DNA from: Methylobacterium hispanicum
GTDB taxonomy: Bacteria > Pseudomonadota > Alphaproteobacteria > Rhizobiales > Beijerinckiaceae
Reading direction: 5' to 3'
DNA length: 64,000 nucleotides
Assembly: GCF_022179285.1 (NCBI RefSeq)
Contig: NZ_BPQO01000001.1
Coordinates: forward strand, 372,001 to 436,000
Shown here: in pieces, positions 34,505 through 45,071 of the stretch
How the letters are laid out: each line of letters begins with the position of its first letter
Position numbering within the stretch: the first letter of the stretch is position 1
Made by a program: the position numbers and the translations under genes
The notes under the pieces: generated by a model
The model's input: the letters and a program-made list of their open reading frames with translations, nothing else
What the model was told of the DNA's origin: nothing
Databases searched by the model: none

Positions 34505-35152
34505 ATGAAGACCACCGCGTTCCGCCTCACCGCCGCCGCCGGCCTGCTCGCCCTGTCGGCGGGCCTCGCCGCCGCCCAGACCAACACCACGACGCCGGCC
34601 CCCTCCACGACCACGAATCCCGACCTGACCAAGAACCCCGAGAACACCGGCCGCGCCTCCACGGCGACCGAGGCCACCCAGGACAAGAACCTCAAGGAGT
34701 GGCAGGTCGCCAAGTCCGCCAAGATCGGCCTCGCCCAGGCGATCGCCACCGCCGAGGCCAAGGCCGAGAACAACGAGAAGGGCAAGGCCATCGACGCCGA
34801 CTTCGAGAAGGCCGACGGCAAGAACCCGGCGCACTACGCGATCAAGGTGGTGTACCCGAGCGGCAAGCTCGTAGAGCACGGCGTCAACGCCGACACGGGC
34901 GAGCTCTACAAGTCGGAGAACCAGCCGATCGAGCGCTACTTCACCCGCCTCAAGGTGAGCGACTTCCAGAACGCCAAGGTCTCGCTCAAGGACGCGATCG
35001 CGCTGGCCGAGCAGAAGGCCGCGGGCGGCAAGGCCTACGAGGCCGAGGTCGAGCGCGAGGGCAACGCGGTCGAGTACGAGATCAAGGTGGCGCTCACCGA
35101 CCGCGAGCAGGAGGTCAAGGTCGGCCCGGACGGCAAGGTGAAGAACGACTGA
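34505..35152 (+). CDS. Secreted PepSY-domain protein
   Basis: 215 residues. Signal peptide (TAAAGLLALSAGLAAAQ), then a Thr/Asn/Pro-rich linker, then two PepSY-like repeats: the first about 75-135 (AKIGLAQAIATAEAKAENNE ... AHYAIKVVYPSGKLVEHGV), the second about 150-212 (VSLKDAIALAEQKAAGGKAYE ... EYEIKVALTDREQEVKV). PepSY domains often inhibit proteases or occur in periplasmic regulatory proteins. No protease gene is adjacent. Divergent from the FAD/Fe-S gene across 261 bp. Confidence 0.85.
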   Translation: MKTTAFRLTAAAGLLALSAGLAAAQTNTTTPAPSTTTNPDLTKNPENTGRASTATEATQDKNLKEWQVAKSAKIGLAQAIATAEAKAENNEKGKAIDADFEKADGKNPAHYAIKVVYPSGKLVEHGVNADTGELYKSENQPIERYFTRLKVSDFQNAKVSLKDAIALAEQKAAGGKAYEAEVEREGNAVEYEIKVALTDREQEVKVGPDGKVKND

Positions 35153-35282
35153 TCGCTCTCGAACGCATCGGGTGATCGGACGGGCGGGCGCTCCCGACAG
35201 GGGGCGCCCGCTGCCATTCCGGCGGCGGCTCCGCACGCCCGACGCGGCAGGGAGATCGCGGCAGGATCTCCGCCGTCCCGCC

Positions 35283-35978
35283 TCACGGATGGGCGTGGCG
35301 GGCCGCGTCGTAGGGTTCGAACCGGCGCAGGCGGATCGTATCGAGCAGGGCCCGGCGCTCGACCCGGGCGAGATGGGGCGAGAACCCGGCCTTGGCGCAG
35401 CCGCGCAGGGACGGCACGTTGGCGTTCTCCACGAAGGTGATCACACGAGCCGCCCCGATCCCGGCGGCGCGCTCGGCGATGAGCGCCATGGCGCAGGACA
35501 TGATGCCCTGGCCGCGATAGGCGGCGGGCGTGTAGGCGTTCTCCAAGAGGGCCTCGTCGGGCGCCAGCTCCGGGAACCAGCGCGGCGGAAAGGTCTCCTG
35601 GATCAGCCGGTTGTGGCTCGCGCCCATCAGCCACTGCATGTAGCAGGGCGTGCCCGTGCGGCCGTCGAGGGCGACCCAGCAGGTCGGGATGCCGGCGCGC
35701 AGGTGGAAGCGGCGGGTGTCGAGCTCCAGGCGCTCCTTCCGGCTCAGCCCGCTTCGGTCTTCGGGGAAGAGATGGGGCAGGTCCGCGTCCCGGAGCGGCC
35801 GGACCTCGATCGGGATCTTGGCGGACGGGACCGGACAGGGCACGCCGAGGTCGCGCCGCAGCCCGATCGTCACGCGCGTCGCGTAGAGCAGCCCGGCCCC
35901 GCGCCGCGCCATCTCGGCGAAACGTCGCTCGGCCCACAATTCGCGGGCCACGCCCGCGGCGTTCCGGATAGCCAGCAC
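35283..35978 (-). CDS. GNAT-family N-acetyltransferase
   Basis: 231 residues from a GTG with a good GGGAGG site (an ATG 24 codons upstream at 36050 is possible). The acetyl-CoA loop is AYTPAAYRGQGIMSCAMALI, and TFVENANVPSLRGCAKAGFS is the terminal GNAT motif. The N-terminal 100 residues are family-specific. Substrate unknown. Convergent with the PepSY gene. Confidence 0.8.
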   Translation of the reverse strand: MLAIRNAAGVARELWAERRFAEMARRGAGLLYATRVTIGLRRDLGVPCPVPSAKIPIEVRPLRDADLPHLFPEDRSGLSRKERLELDTRRFHLRAGIPTCWVALDGRTGTPCYMQWLMGASHNRLIQETFPPRWFPELAPDEALLENAYTPAAYRGQGIMSCAMALIAERAAGIGAARVITFVENANVPSLRGCAKAGFSPHLARVERRALLDTIRLRRFEPYDAARHAHP

Positions 35979-36143
35979 GGCAACCTCCCTGATCCCGCCG
36001 GGATGGTGCGGGGAGGGAGCGTGCCGGGGCCGGCGCGCCGGATCAAGCAATCGTGAGCACGACCCGCGGGATCGCTGGAGCTACCTCGCCCGGGGCCGGC
36101 GGACGATGGCGCCTCGCGATGCGGGCGCCGTCGGGCGGAGCGA

Positions 36144-37373
<1,230 letters not shown>

Positions 37374-37653
37374 GGGCGTCTCCTCCATTCTCTCTGCGGG
37401 ATCGCGTCGCATCGATCCCGGATCTCGCAGGCCGCCCGCGGCCGAACGCGGCGCGCTCCCTCTCCCATAGGGAGAGGGTTGGGGTGAGGGGTATGAGGCT
37501 TCAGACCTGAGCATACCATCGACGCGCGTTCAGGCCTTTGCCTCCTCCGGCCACGTCATACCCCTCACCCTGTCCCTCTCCCTATGGGAGAGGGGACCCG
37601 CGTCATCTCGGAAACCGCATCGCGGCAGCATCCCGGGATGACGGGCGATCTCG
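37374..37653. repeat. Inverted pair of REP-like palindromes between gcdH and pimD
   Basis: Element 1 (37456-37498): CTCCCTCTCCCATAGGGAGA then GGGTTGGGGTGAGGGGTATG. Element 2 (37555-37597) is its reverse complement with a few changes. The two are 57 bases apart and could fold into a large cruciform or mRNA hairpin separating the pim transcript from gcdH. A GATCCCGGATC palindrome lies near 37410. Confidence 0.65.
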
Positions 37654-38808
37654 TCAAGCGGCGCCGAGCAGGCCGCCCGCGTCGCTGACGCGGCGCAGGT
37701 GGTGGGGCGTGTCGCCGAACAGGTACTCGATCGTGGTCAGGCGCCGGAACAGGTGCGCGCCGAGATATTCCAGCGTCATGCCGATGCCGCCGTGGAGCTG
37801 CACCGCCTCCTGGCCGACGAAGCGAGCCGCGCGGTTGACCTGCACCTTCGCGGCCGAGACCGCGGGGCCGCGCTCAGCGGCATCCGCGCTGCCGGCCATC
37901 ATGGTGGCGTAGAGGGCCATGGAGCGAGCCTGCTCCAGCGCCACGAACATGTCGACCGCCCGGTGCTGCAGCGCCTGGAAGCCGCCGATCGCGGTGCCGA
38001 ACTGCTTGCGGGTCTTGAGGTAGTCGACGGTGAGCGCGTGCAGGGCCTCCATCACCCCGACCGCCTCGGCGCTCAGCGCCGCGATGCCCTCGTCCAGCAC
38101 CCGCTCGATCACCGGCAGGCCGGCATCGGCCTCGCCCAGCAGCGCGTCCGCGGGGAGCGCGACGCCTTCCAGCACGAGGTCGGCCGCGCGGCCGCCGTCC
38201 TGCGTCGGGTAGGGCTTGAGGGTGAGACCCGGCGCGTCGGCGGGCACGAGGAACAGGCTGATCCCGTCCGCGTCGCGCCGCCCGCCGGCCGTGCGGGCGC
38301 TGACCACCAGGGTCTGCGCCGCGTCGGCGTTGAGCACCACGCATTTGGCGCCGTCGAGCCGCCAGCCGCCGCCATCGCGGCGGGCGGTGGTGGCCACGTC
38401 GAAGCGGTCGTAGCGGGCCTGGCGCTCGCCGTGCGCGAGGGCGAGGCGGTGGCTGCCCTCGGCGATGCCGGGGATCAGGGCCTCCCGCTGCGCCGCGCTG
38501 CCGGCGAGCCGCAGGGCACCGCCGCCCAGCACCACGCTCGCCAGATAGGGCTCGGGCGCGAGGTGGCGGCCCAGCGCCTCGACGGCGATCAGGGTCTCGA
38601 CCGGACCGCCGCCGAAGCCGCCATCCTCCTCCGCGAAGGGTAGCCCCAGCAGGCCGAGTTCTGCGAGCTGCGCCCAGGCCCCCTCGTCGAAGCCGAGCGG
38701 CTTGCGGCGTGCGGCCTCCACCTGTTCTAGGCTGCCGTAGCGGGAGGCGGCCCAGCGGGTGACCGAGTCCTTCAGCAGGCTCTGCTCGTCGGTGAGATCG
38801 AAATCCAT
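37654..38808 (-). CDS. pimD: Acyl-CoA dehydrogenase, PimD-type small subunit
   Basis: 384 residues. It opens MDFDLTDEQSLLKDSVTRW and ends TTIEYLFGDTPHHLRRVSDA, the pattern of the small subunit of pimeloyl-CoA dehydrogenase (PimD) of Rhodopseudomonas. The FAD-binding middle motif is weak and the usual YEG catalytic loop is replaced by IEYLFGD. It is expected to form a heteromer with PimC and oxidise dicarboxyl-CoA esters such as pimeloyl-CoA. Separated from pimC by 70 bp containing a 19-bp tandem repeat. Confidence 0.88.
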   Translation of the reverse strand: MDFDLTDEQSLLKDSVTRWAASRYGSLEQVEAARRKPLGFDEGAWAQLAELGLLGLPFAEEDGGFGGGPVETLIAVEALGRHLAPEPYLASVVLGGGALRLAGSAAQREALIPGIAEGSHRLALAHGERQARYDRFDVATTARRDGGGWRLDGAKCVVLNADAAQTLVVSARTAGGRRDADGISLFLVPADAPGLTLKPYPTQDGGRAADLVLEGVALPADALLGEADAGLPVIERVLDEGIAALSAEAVGVMEALHALTVDYLKTRKQFGTAIGGFQALQHRAVDMFVALEQARSMALYATMMAGSADAAERGPAVSAAKVQVNRAARFVGQEAVQLHGGIGMTLEYLGAHLFRRLTTIEYLFGDTPHHLRRVSDAGGLLGAA

Positions 38809-38822
38809 CGCGAAAATTCCTT

Positions 38823-38898
38823 CAGAGCCCCAGGATCGTCTCAGAGACCCAAGATCGTCTCAGGGACCCAAGATCGCCTCAGAGACCCAAGATCGCCT
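38823..38898. repeat. Four-copy 19-bp tandem repeat at the 3' end of pimC
   Basis: Units start at 38823, 38842, 38861 and 38880; consensus CAGAGACCCAAGATCGCCT with up to four changes. The last copy contains the final six codons and stop of pimC, so the repeat looks like slippage duplication of the gene end into the pimC-pimD gap. Reverse-complement copies each encode a relic of AILGL-stop. Confidence 0.85.
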
Positions 38899-40060
38899 TG
38901 GCGATCACGTTGCGCTGGATCTCGTTCGAGCCGCCGTAGATCGAGACCTTGCGGGTGTTGAGGTAGGTCGGCGCGGCGAACGCCTCCCAGCCGAGGGCGT
39001 CGACGTCGTTCGCGACCGGGGCCGGCAGGCTCAGGGGGCCGGCGAGTTCCACCAGCAGCTCGGTGGCCGCCTGCTGCAACTCCGAGCCCTTGATCTTGAG
39101 GATCGAGGAGGCCGGGTCAGGCTTCGAGGCGTCGCGCCGGGATTGCGCGGCCACCACCCGCATCTGGGTGATCTCCAACGCCTTCAGCTCGATCTCGATG
39201 GTGGCGACGCGCGCGCGGAAATCGGCGTCGTCCCACATCGTGCCGGCGCCCGCCGGGGTCTCCCGCGCGAGCCGCTTGACCCGGGCGACGCGCTCCTTGG
39301 TCAGCCCGATTCGGGCGATGCCGGTGCGCTCGTTGGCGAGCAGGAACTTGGCGTAGTCCCAGCCCTTGTTTTCTTCCCCAACGAGGTTCTCAGCAGGCAC
39401 CCGTACAGAGTCGAAAAAAACCTCGTTGACCTCGTGGCGCCCGTCGATCGTGATGATCGGGCGCACCGAGATGCCGGGGCTCTTCATGTCGATGAGCAGG
39501 AACGAGATGCCGGCCTGCTTCTTCGCCGTCGGGTCGGTGCGGACGAGGCAGAAGATCCAGTCGGCGTACTGGCCGAGCGTGGTCCAGGTCTTCTGGCCGT
39601 CCACGATGTAGTGGTCGCCGTCGCGCACGGCGCGCGTCTTGAGCGAGGCGAGGTCCGAGCCGGCGCCGGGCTCGGAGAAGCCCTGGCACCACCAGTCGTC
39701 GAGATTGGCGATGCGCGGCAGGAAGCGCGCTTTCTGCGCCTCGTTGCCGAAGGCCGCGATCACGGGGCCGACCATGAAGCAGTTGAACTGCAGCGGCAGC
39801 GGCACCGCCGCCTGCATCAGCTCCTCCATGAAGATGTAGCGCCGGATCGGGTCCCACTCCTGGCCGCCCCATTCCTTGGGCCAGTGCGGCACCGCCCAGC
39901 CCTTGGCGTTCAGGATGCGCTGGGAGGTGACGTAGTCCTCCCGCGCGAGCGAGCGGCCCTCGGAGACCTTGCGGCGGATCTCCTCCGGGATCTCGCTGCG
40001 GAAGAAGGCGCGCACCTCCTGGCGGAAGGCCGTTTCCTCGGGCGTGAAGCGCAGGTCCAT
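38879..40060 (-). CDS. pimC: Acyl-CoA dehydrogenase, PimC-type large subunit
   Basis: 393 residues. HWPKEWGGQEWDPIRRYIFM, WCQGFSEPGAGSDLASL and the C-terminal IYGGSNEIQRNVIAKAI place it with PimC. The catalytic-loop Glu of classic acyl-CoA dehydrogenases (YEG) is Gly here, common in heteromeric subunits whose partner or another residue provides the base. Starts 5 bp after the thiolase stop, clearly one transcript. Confidence 0.9.
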   Translation of the reverse strand: MDLRFTPEETAFRQEVRAFFRSEIPEEIRRKVSEGRSLAREDYVTSQRILNAKGWAVPHWPKEWGGQEWDPIRRYIFMEELMQAAVPLPLQFNCFMVGPVIAAFGNEAQKARFLPRIANLDDWWCQGFSEPGAGSDLASLKTRAVRDGDHYIVDGQKTWTTLGQYADWIFCLVRTDPTAKKQAGISFLLIDMKSPGISVRPIITIDGRHEVNEVFFDSVRVPAENLVGEENKGWDYAKFLLANERTGIARIGLTKERVARVKRLARETPAGAGTMWDDADFRARVATIEIELKALEITQMRVVAAQSRRDASKPDPASSILKIKGSELQQAATELLVELAGPLSLPAPVANDVDALGWEAFAAPTYLNTRKVSIYGGSNEIQRNVIAKAILGL

Positions 40061-40065
40061 GGCTC

Positions 40066-41253
40066 TTACTCCCGCTCGATCTCGAAGAGGCCCGCGCAGC
40101 CCTGGCCGCCGGCCACGCACATGGTGACGACGGCGAAGCGTACGCCGCGGCGGCGGCCCTCCAGCAGGGCGTGCCCGACCAGACGGGCGCCCGACATGCC
40201 GAACGGGTGTCCGACGCTGATCGCGCCGCCGTTGACGTTGACCTTCTCCGGATCGAGCCCGAGCCGGTCGCGGCAGTAGATCGACTGCGAGGCGAAAGCC
40301 TCGTTCAGTTCCCACAGGCCGATATCGTCCACGCTGAGCCCGTTGCGCTCCAAGAGCCGCGGCACCGCGAAGACCGGGCCGATGCCCATCTCCTCCGGCC
40401 CGCAGCCGGCTGCCGCGAAGCCGCGTACGATGCCGAGCGGCTTCAGGCCGCGCCGCGCCGCCTCCTCGGCCGACATCAGCACCGAGGCCGAGGCGCCGTC
40501 CGAGAGCTGGCTCGCATTGCCGGCGGTGATGAAGGCGCCCTCGCCGCGCACGGGCTTCAGCTTGGCGAGGCCCTCCAGCGTGGTGTCGGGCCGGTTGCCC
40601 TCGTCCTTCACGAGCCGGGTCTCGACGTTGCGCGTCTCGCCGGTCGCCTTGTCGGTCACCGCCATGGTCGCGGTGATCGGCACGATCTCGGCGTCGAACA
40701 GGCCGGCGGCTTGAGCGGCGGCCGTGCGCTGCTGGCTCAGCAGGGCGAACGCGTCCTGCGCTTCGCGGGAGATGCCATAGCGCTCCGCCACGATGTCGGC
40801 GGTCTCGATCATCGGCATGTAGATCTCGGGCAGGTGCTGCTCGAGCCAGGCGTTGCGGGCGAGTTCGCGCCGCACCTGCGGCTGGACGAGGCTGATCGAC
40901 TCGACGCCGCCCGCGACCGCGACCGGCACGCCGTCGAGGCGGACGCGCTTGGCCGCGTCCGCGATCGCCTGCAGGCCCGAGGCGCAGAAGCGCGAGACCG
41001 TGGCGCCGGCCGACTGCACGGGGATGCCGGCCACCAGGCTCGCGTGCCGGGCGACGTTGCCCCCCGTGGCGGCCTCCGGATAGCCGCAGCCCATCACGAC
41101 CTCCTCGACGGCCTCCGGCTCGACGCCGGCGCGGTCGAGCGCGTGACGGATGGCGTGGGCGGCCAGATCCGCCCCGTTGGTCAGGTTCAGCGCCCCGCGA
41201 TGCGCCCGGCCGATGGGCGTGCGGGCGGTGGCGACGATCACGGCGTCGGTCAT
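40066..41253 (-). CDS. pimB: Acetyl-CoA C-acyltransferase (thiolase), PimB-type
   Basis: 395 residues. Catalytic Cys90 in SRFCASGLQ, NEAFASQ loop, His349 in GGAISVGHPFGMSG, Cys379 in CVAGGQG. Degradative thiolase length. It would cleave beta-ketoacyl-CoA intermediates, releasing acetyl-CoA. Between pimF and pimC on the minus strand; a 277-bp repeat-bearing gap separates it from pimF. Confidence 0.93.
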   Translation of the reverse strand: MTDAVIVATARTPIGRAHRGALNLTNGADLAAHAIRHALDRAGVEPEAVEEVVMGCGYPEAATGGNVARHASLVAGIPVQSAGATVSRFCASGLQAIADAAKRVRLDGVPVAVAGGVESISLVQPQVRRELARNAWLEQHLPEIYMPMIETADIVAERYGISREAQDAFALLSQQRTAAAQAAGLFDAEIVPITATMAVTDKATGETRNVETRLVKDEGNRPDTTLEGLAKLKPVRGEGAFITAGNASQLSDGASASVLMSAEEAARRGLKPLGIVRGFAAAGCGPEEMGIGPVFAVPRLLERNGLSVDDIGLWELNEAFASQSIYCRDRLGLDPEKVNVNGGAISVGHPFGMSGARLVGHALLEGRRRGVRFAVVTMCVAGGQGCAGLFEIERE

Positions 41254-41530
41254 CGGATGAACTTCCGTGCAGTGGACGGTTGGGTGACGGATTGGAGGAT
41301 GCTCACGCTCCCAGGAGGAACGCGGGGTCCCTCTCCCGTGCGGGAGAGGGACAGAGTGAGGGATCCGGAGCGTGCCGGAGGAAACGCTACGGTTTCGCGG
41401 CGACCGCGCGACCCATCCGGGAAGTTCTCATCCCTCACCCCAACCCTCTCCCGCACGGGAGAGGAGGCCTGTCGCGTGTCCTGCGCGCGAACCGGAATGG
41501 GTCCGGTCCGCGGCAGCGTCTGCGACGCGC
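41254..41530. repeat. Inverted pair of REP-like palindromes between pimB and pimF
   Basis: Element 1 at 41327-41364 (GTCCCTCTCCCGTGCGGGAG then AGGGACAGAGTGAGGG) and element 2 at 41428-41468 (TCATCCCTCACCCCAACCCT then CTCCCGCACGGGAGAGGAGG) are inverted copies 63 bases apart. Same consensus as the pair near 37.5 kb. No gene in this gap. Confidence 0.65.
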
Positions 41531-43600
41531 TCACGGGGCGTCCCACGCGGAGAACCCCCTGCCCTGCTCGGCGAGGCGGGCGAGGAGCGGCGCGGGGCGC
41601 AGGGTCTCGTCCCCCGCCTCCTCGGCGAAGCGCTCCAGGTCGGCCGCGACCTTGGCCAGCCCGAGCCCGTCCGCCCAGTGCATCGGGCCGCCGCGCCAGG
41701 CCGGCCAGTTGTAGCCGTTGAGCCAGATCGTATCGATGTCGCCGGGGCGCGCAGCGATGCCCTCCTCCAGGATGCGGGCGCCCTCGTTGACCATCGGCAG
41801 CATCAGCTGGGCGACGATCTCCTCGGGCGTGAAATCCCGCCGCGCGATGCCCCGCCGCTCGGATTCGGCGGCGATCAGGGCCTCGACCTCAGGATCGCGC
41901 GAGCCCGTCCGGGCGCCCTCCGGGTAGAGGTAGAAGCCGCGCCCCGTCTTCTGGCCAAGGCGGCCCTGCTCGCAGAGCGCGTCGGCGATCGGGGCCTTGC
42001 CGCCGGTGGCCTTGCGGGTGCGCCAGCCGATGTCGAGGCCGGCCAGATCCGCCATCGCGAAGGGCCCCATGCGGAAACCGAAATCGGTGACCGCGGCGTC
42101 GATCTCGTGCGGCAGCGCGCCCGCGAGCAGCAGGCGCTCGCCTGCCGCCGAGCGGCGGGCCAGCATGCGGTTGCCGACGAAGCCAAAGCAGACGCCGACC
42201 GTCACCGGCAGCTTGGCCAACCGCCGCGTGAGATCGTTGGCGGTGGCGAGCGCGTCGGGCGCCGTGCGCTCCGCCCGCACCACCTCGACGAGGCGCATCA
42301 CGTTGGCGGGGCTGAAGAAGTGCAGGCCGAGCACGTCGGCGGGCCGGTCGGTGGCCGCGGCGATCCGGTTCACGTCGAGATAGGAGGTGTTGGTGGCGAG
42401 GATCGCGCCGGGCTTGGCGATCCGGGAAAGGGCGGAGAAGATCTCCTCCTTGACGCCCATCTCCTCGAAGGCCGCCTCGACCACGATGTCGGCCTGCGCC
42501 GCGTTCTCCAGCCCGACCGCGCCGGTGATGCGGGCGAGGCGCTCCGCCATCGCCGCCTCGCTGAGCGAGCCGCGCTTGACGGACGAGGCGTAGGTCGCGC
42601 GCATCCGCGCCAGGCCGCGGTCGAGGGCGTCCTGTTCGGTCTCGATCACCGTCACGGGGATGCCCGCGTTGGCGAAGCACAGCGCGATGCCGCCGCCCAT
42701 TGTGCCGGCGCCGACCACCGCCGCGGAGGCGATGTCCCGGCGTGGCGTGTCCTTGGAGAGCCCCGGCACCCGCGCGGTCTCGCGCTCGGCGAAGAAGGCG
42801 TAGCGCAGCGCCTTCGAGCGCGGATCGTCCACCAGGGCGAGGAAGCGGGCGCGCTCGGTCTTCACGGCCTCGTCGAAGGGCTGCGCGAACCCGGCCCGCA
42901 CGGCATCGACCAGGGCCGCCACGTTCGGCTGGCCCGGCGCCTTCTTCAGCGCCTCCGCCGCGCGCGCCTCGAAGGCCTCGCGCGCCGTCTCGTCCATGCG
43001 CTCGGTGCGGTCCCGGGTCCGGGACGGGCGCCCCTCCGCGGCGAGCCGCAGGGCGAGCGCGCAGGCCGCCGCGACGAGATCGCCCGGCTCCAAGGCTTCG
43101 GCGAGGCCCGCGGCCACGGCCCGCTCGGCGCCGACCGGCTCGCCTGAGAGCATCATCGCGAAGGCGGCCTCCGGACCGATCAGGCGCGGCAGGCGCTGGG
43201 TGCCGCCCGCGCCCGGGATCAGGCCGAGCTTCACCTCCGGCAGGCCGAGCTTGGCCGCCGGACCGACCACCCGGGCGTGGCAGGCCATCGCGAGCTCGAG
43301 CCCGCCGCCGAGCGCCGCCCCGTGGATCGCCGCAACCACCGGCTTCTCCGCCCCGTCGAGGCGCTCGATCAGGTCCGGCAGCAGTGGCGCGCGCGGGGGC
43401 TTGCCGAATTCCGAGATGTCCGCACCGCCGACGAAGACCTTGCCGTCGGCCGCGAGCACGACGGCCCGCACGGCGTCGTCGGCGAGCGCCCGCGCCAGCG
43501 CCGCGTCGAGGGCGGCGCGCAGGTCGTATCCCAGCGCGTTCACCGGCGGGTTCGACAGCGTGAGCACGGCGACGGCGTCGCGAAGTTCCTGGCGGACCAC
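41531..43600 (-). CDS. pimF: Bifunctional enoyl-CoA hydratase / 3-hydroxyacyl-CoA dehydrogenase, PimF-type
   Basis: 689 residues. N-terminal crotonase domain (1 to about 190) with oxyanion-hole GGADISEFG and catalytic Glu102 (GGGLELA) and Glu122 (LPEVKLGL); a linker; then the NAD-binding 3-hydroxyacyl-CoA dehydrogenase domain with GAGTMGGG at 297-304 and the two C-terminal helical repeats to the end ([20 protein letters not shown]). Both activities look intact. First gene of the pim-type transcript. A palindromic operator lies 19-45 bases upstream of its ATG. Confidence 0.93.
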   Translation of the reverse strand: MVRQELRDAVAVLTLSNPPVNALGYDLRAALDAALARALADDAVRAVVLAADGKVFVGGADISEFGKPPRAPLLPDLIERLDGAEKPVVAAIHGAALGGGLELAMACHARVVGPAAKLGLPEVKLGLIPGAGGTQRLPRLIGPEAAFAMMLSGEPVGAERAVAAGLAEALEPGDLVAAACALALRLAAEGRPSRTRDRTERMDETAREAFEARAAEALKKAPGQPNVAALVDAVRAGFAQPFDEAVKTERARFLALVDDPRSKALRYAFFAERETARVPGLSKDTPRRDIASAAVVGAGTMGGGIALCFANAGIPVTVIETEQDALDRGLARMRATYASSVKRGSLSEAAMAERLARITGAVGLENAAQADIVVEAAFEEMGVKEEIFSALSRIAKPGAILATNTSYLDVNRIAAATDRPADVLGLHFFSPANVMRLVEVVRAERTAPDALATANDLTRRLAKLPVTVGVCFGFVGNRMLARRSAAGERLLLAGALPHEIDAAVTDFGFRMGPFAMADLAGLDIGWRTRKATGGKAPIADALCEQGRLGQKTGRGFYLYPEGARTGSRDPEVEALIAAESERRGIARRDFTPEEIVAQLMLPMVNEGARILEEGIAARPGDIDTIWLNGYNWPAWRGGPMHWADGLGLAKVAADLERFAEEAGDETLRPAPLLARLAEQGRGFSAWDAP

Positions 43601-43618
43601 GCTCGCTTCCTCCTGTTG

Positions 43619-43645
43619 TTCTGCAGTGCAGAATACCAGTCTGCA
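43619..43645. promoter_or_regulatory. Operator site 1 (overlapping palindromes) before pimF
   Basis: TTCTGCA-G-TGCAGAA (43619-43633) is a perfect palindrome and overlaps TGCAGA-ATACCAG-TCTGCA (43627-43645). It lies 19-45 bases upstream of the pimF start codon, over the likely pimF promoter or leader. Same TGCAGA-N7-TCTGCA layout as the site at 43733. Confidence 0.7.
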
Positions 43646-43732
43646 AATTCACGTGGATGTCGCGCTTTGGACGGATGCATGTCAAGGCAGGATCGTGCAA
43701 CCCGGCATCAAAATGACAGATCTGATCCGTCA

Positions 43733-43751
43733 TGCAGACGATCGATCTGCA
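43733..43751. promoter_or_regulatory. Operator site 2 before the ABC importer operon
   Basis: TGCAGA-CGATCGA-TCTGCA, a 19-bp palindrome identical in architecture to site 1 and 106 bases from it. TTGACA, a good -35 hexamer for the plus strand, starts 5 bases after it (43757-43762); no good -10 was seen at 16-18 bp. Position directly upstream of a -35 could suit an activator or repressor. Confidence 0.7.
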
Positions 43752-43900
43752 AAAAATTGACAGGTCCGGAATCGGTATGCCATCCAGGCGCCGCCTCGGA
43801 CCGCATTGCGGATCACCGGGCCACGCGGAGCGGCAGACTCCGCGCATGGGACGAAACACGAGCGCGCAGCCCTCCGGCCCGCGCCCAAGGAGGAACCCGC

Positions 43901-45064
43901 ATGCTTCGCAGAGCCGTCGCGGCCGCGTCGATCGCCCTCGCCACCCTTGCCGGAGGGCCCGCCCGCGCCGACGAGATCCTGGTGGGCGCCCACATGCCCC
44001 TCACCGGCTCGCTCGCGCGCTCCGGTCAGGCCTTCGACGAGGGCATGCGGGTGGCGATCCAGATGTTCAACGCCCGCTCCGAGAAGCACAAGATCCGCCT
44101 CCAGGTGATCGACGACGAGAGCACGCCCGCCAAGGCGGTGTCGGCGGTCGAGAAGCTCGTCTCGGACGGCGCGGTCGCGGTGATCGGCGGCTACGGCTCG
44201 AACATCATCGGCCCGGCCTCCGACGCCTCGAACCGGCTGAAGACCACCTACATCACGGCCGGCGCGGTGAGCGACGAGTTGACGGCGCGGGGACTGAAGA
44301 CCTTCTTCCGGATCAACAACAACGCCGGCTACCAGCGCGGCATGGGCGCCCTGCTGGAGAGCCTGAAGCCGACCTCCGTCTCGATCCTGGCCTCGACCAA
44401 GGAGGCGCCGGCGCTGCTGGCCAAGGGCCTGCAGAAGGACCTCGCCGCCAAGGGCGTGAAGGTCACGGTGCACGAGTTCGACCCGGCGATCACCGACTTC
44501 AAGCCGGTCATCAACAAGGTGAAGCTGCAGGATAAGTCGGACATCCTGGTGATGTCGGCCTACGAGAACGACTACGTGGGCATCATCCGGGCCGCCAAGG
44601 TGCTGAAGCCCCCGGTGAAGCTCATCGTCGGCGCGTGGTCGCTGGCCACGCCGAAGATGTACAGCGAGTTCCCCGACCTGATGAACAACGTCGTGGGCAC
44701 CTCCTTCCTGCCCTTCCCGGTCGAGATGAAGGACGAGGAGGGCAAGCGCTTCGCCGAAACCTACAAGAAGACCTACAACAAGGAGGTCGAGTACCTCTCC
44801 ACCCTGAGCTTCGTCGAGACGACGATCCTGGCCGAGGCGATCGCCCGCGCGGCGGATGCCGGCACGCTCAAGAGCGGCGGCCTGCCCGACGCGATGCGCC
44901 AGACCGAGCGCGAAACCCTGCTTGGGCCCGTCCAGTTCGACGCCACCGGCGACAACCCGCGCTTCTCCGTGGCGATGGGCCAGCACCGCGCGGGCAAGAT
45001 CGTTCTGGTCTCGCCGGCCGCGGCCGCGACCGGCGAGATCGTCTTCCCCGGCCTGCCCTGGTGA
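43901..45064 (+). CDS. ABC importer substrate-binding protein (Liv/HAAT family)
   Basis: 387 residues. Signal peptide (RRAVAAASIALATLAGGPARA), mature protein begins DEILVGAHMPLTGSLARSGQ, the type I binding-protein fold of leucine/hydrophobic-amino-acid family transporters. AAGGAGG lies 8 bases before the ATG. In other bacteria LivK-like proteins next to pim-type or aromatic genes bind dicarboxylates or aromatic acids rather than amino acids. Starts 301 bp from pimF in the opposite direction. Confidence 0.9.
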   Translation: MLRRAVAAASIALATLAGGPARADEILVGAHMPLTGSLARSGQAFDEGMRVAIQMFNARSEKHKIRLQVIDDESTPAKAVSAVEKLVSDGAVAVIGGYGSNIIGPASDASNRLKTTYITAGAVSDELTARGLKTFFRINNNAGYQRGMGALLESLKPTSVSILASTKEAPALLAKGLQKDLAAKGVKVTVHEFDPAITDFKPVINKVKLQDKSDILVMSAYENDYVGIIRAAKVLKPPVKLIVGAWSLATPKMYSEFPDLMNNVVGTSFLPFPVEMKDEEGKRFAETYKKTYNKEVEYLSTLSFVETTILAEAIARAADAGTLKSGGLPDAMRQTERETLLGPVQFDATGDNPRFSVAMGQHRAGKIVLVSPAAAATGEIVFPGLPW

Positions 45065-45071
45065 GGCCGGC

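Noticed and set aside
31403..35152. A 1249-codon open frame on the plus strand
   Set aside because: Most of it (up to about 34504) is the antisense shadow of the FAD/4Fe-4S dehydrogenase, lacking low-complexity-free protein character. Only the last 215 codons, from the ATG at 34505, are a real gene (PepSY protein).
43757..43785. Complete sigma-70 promoter for the importer operon
   Set aside because: TTGACA is good, but no -10-like hexamer is present at 16-18 bases; only the -35 was noted.
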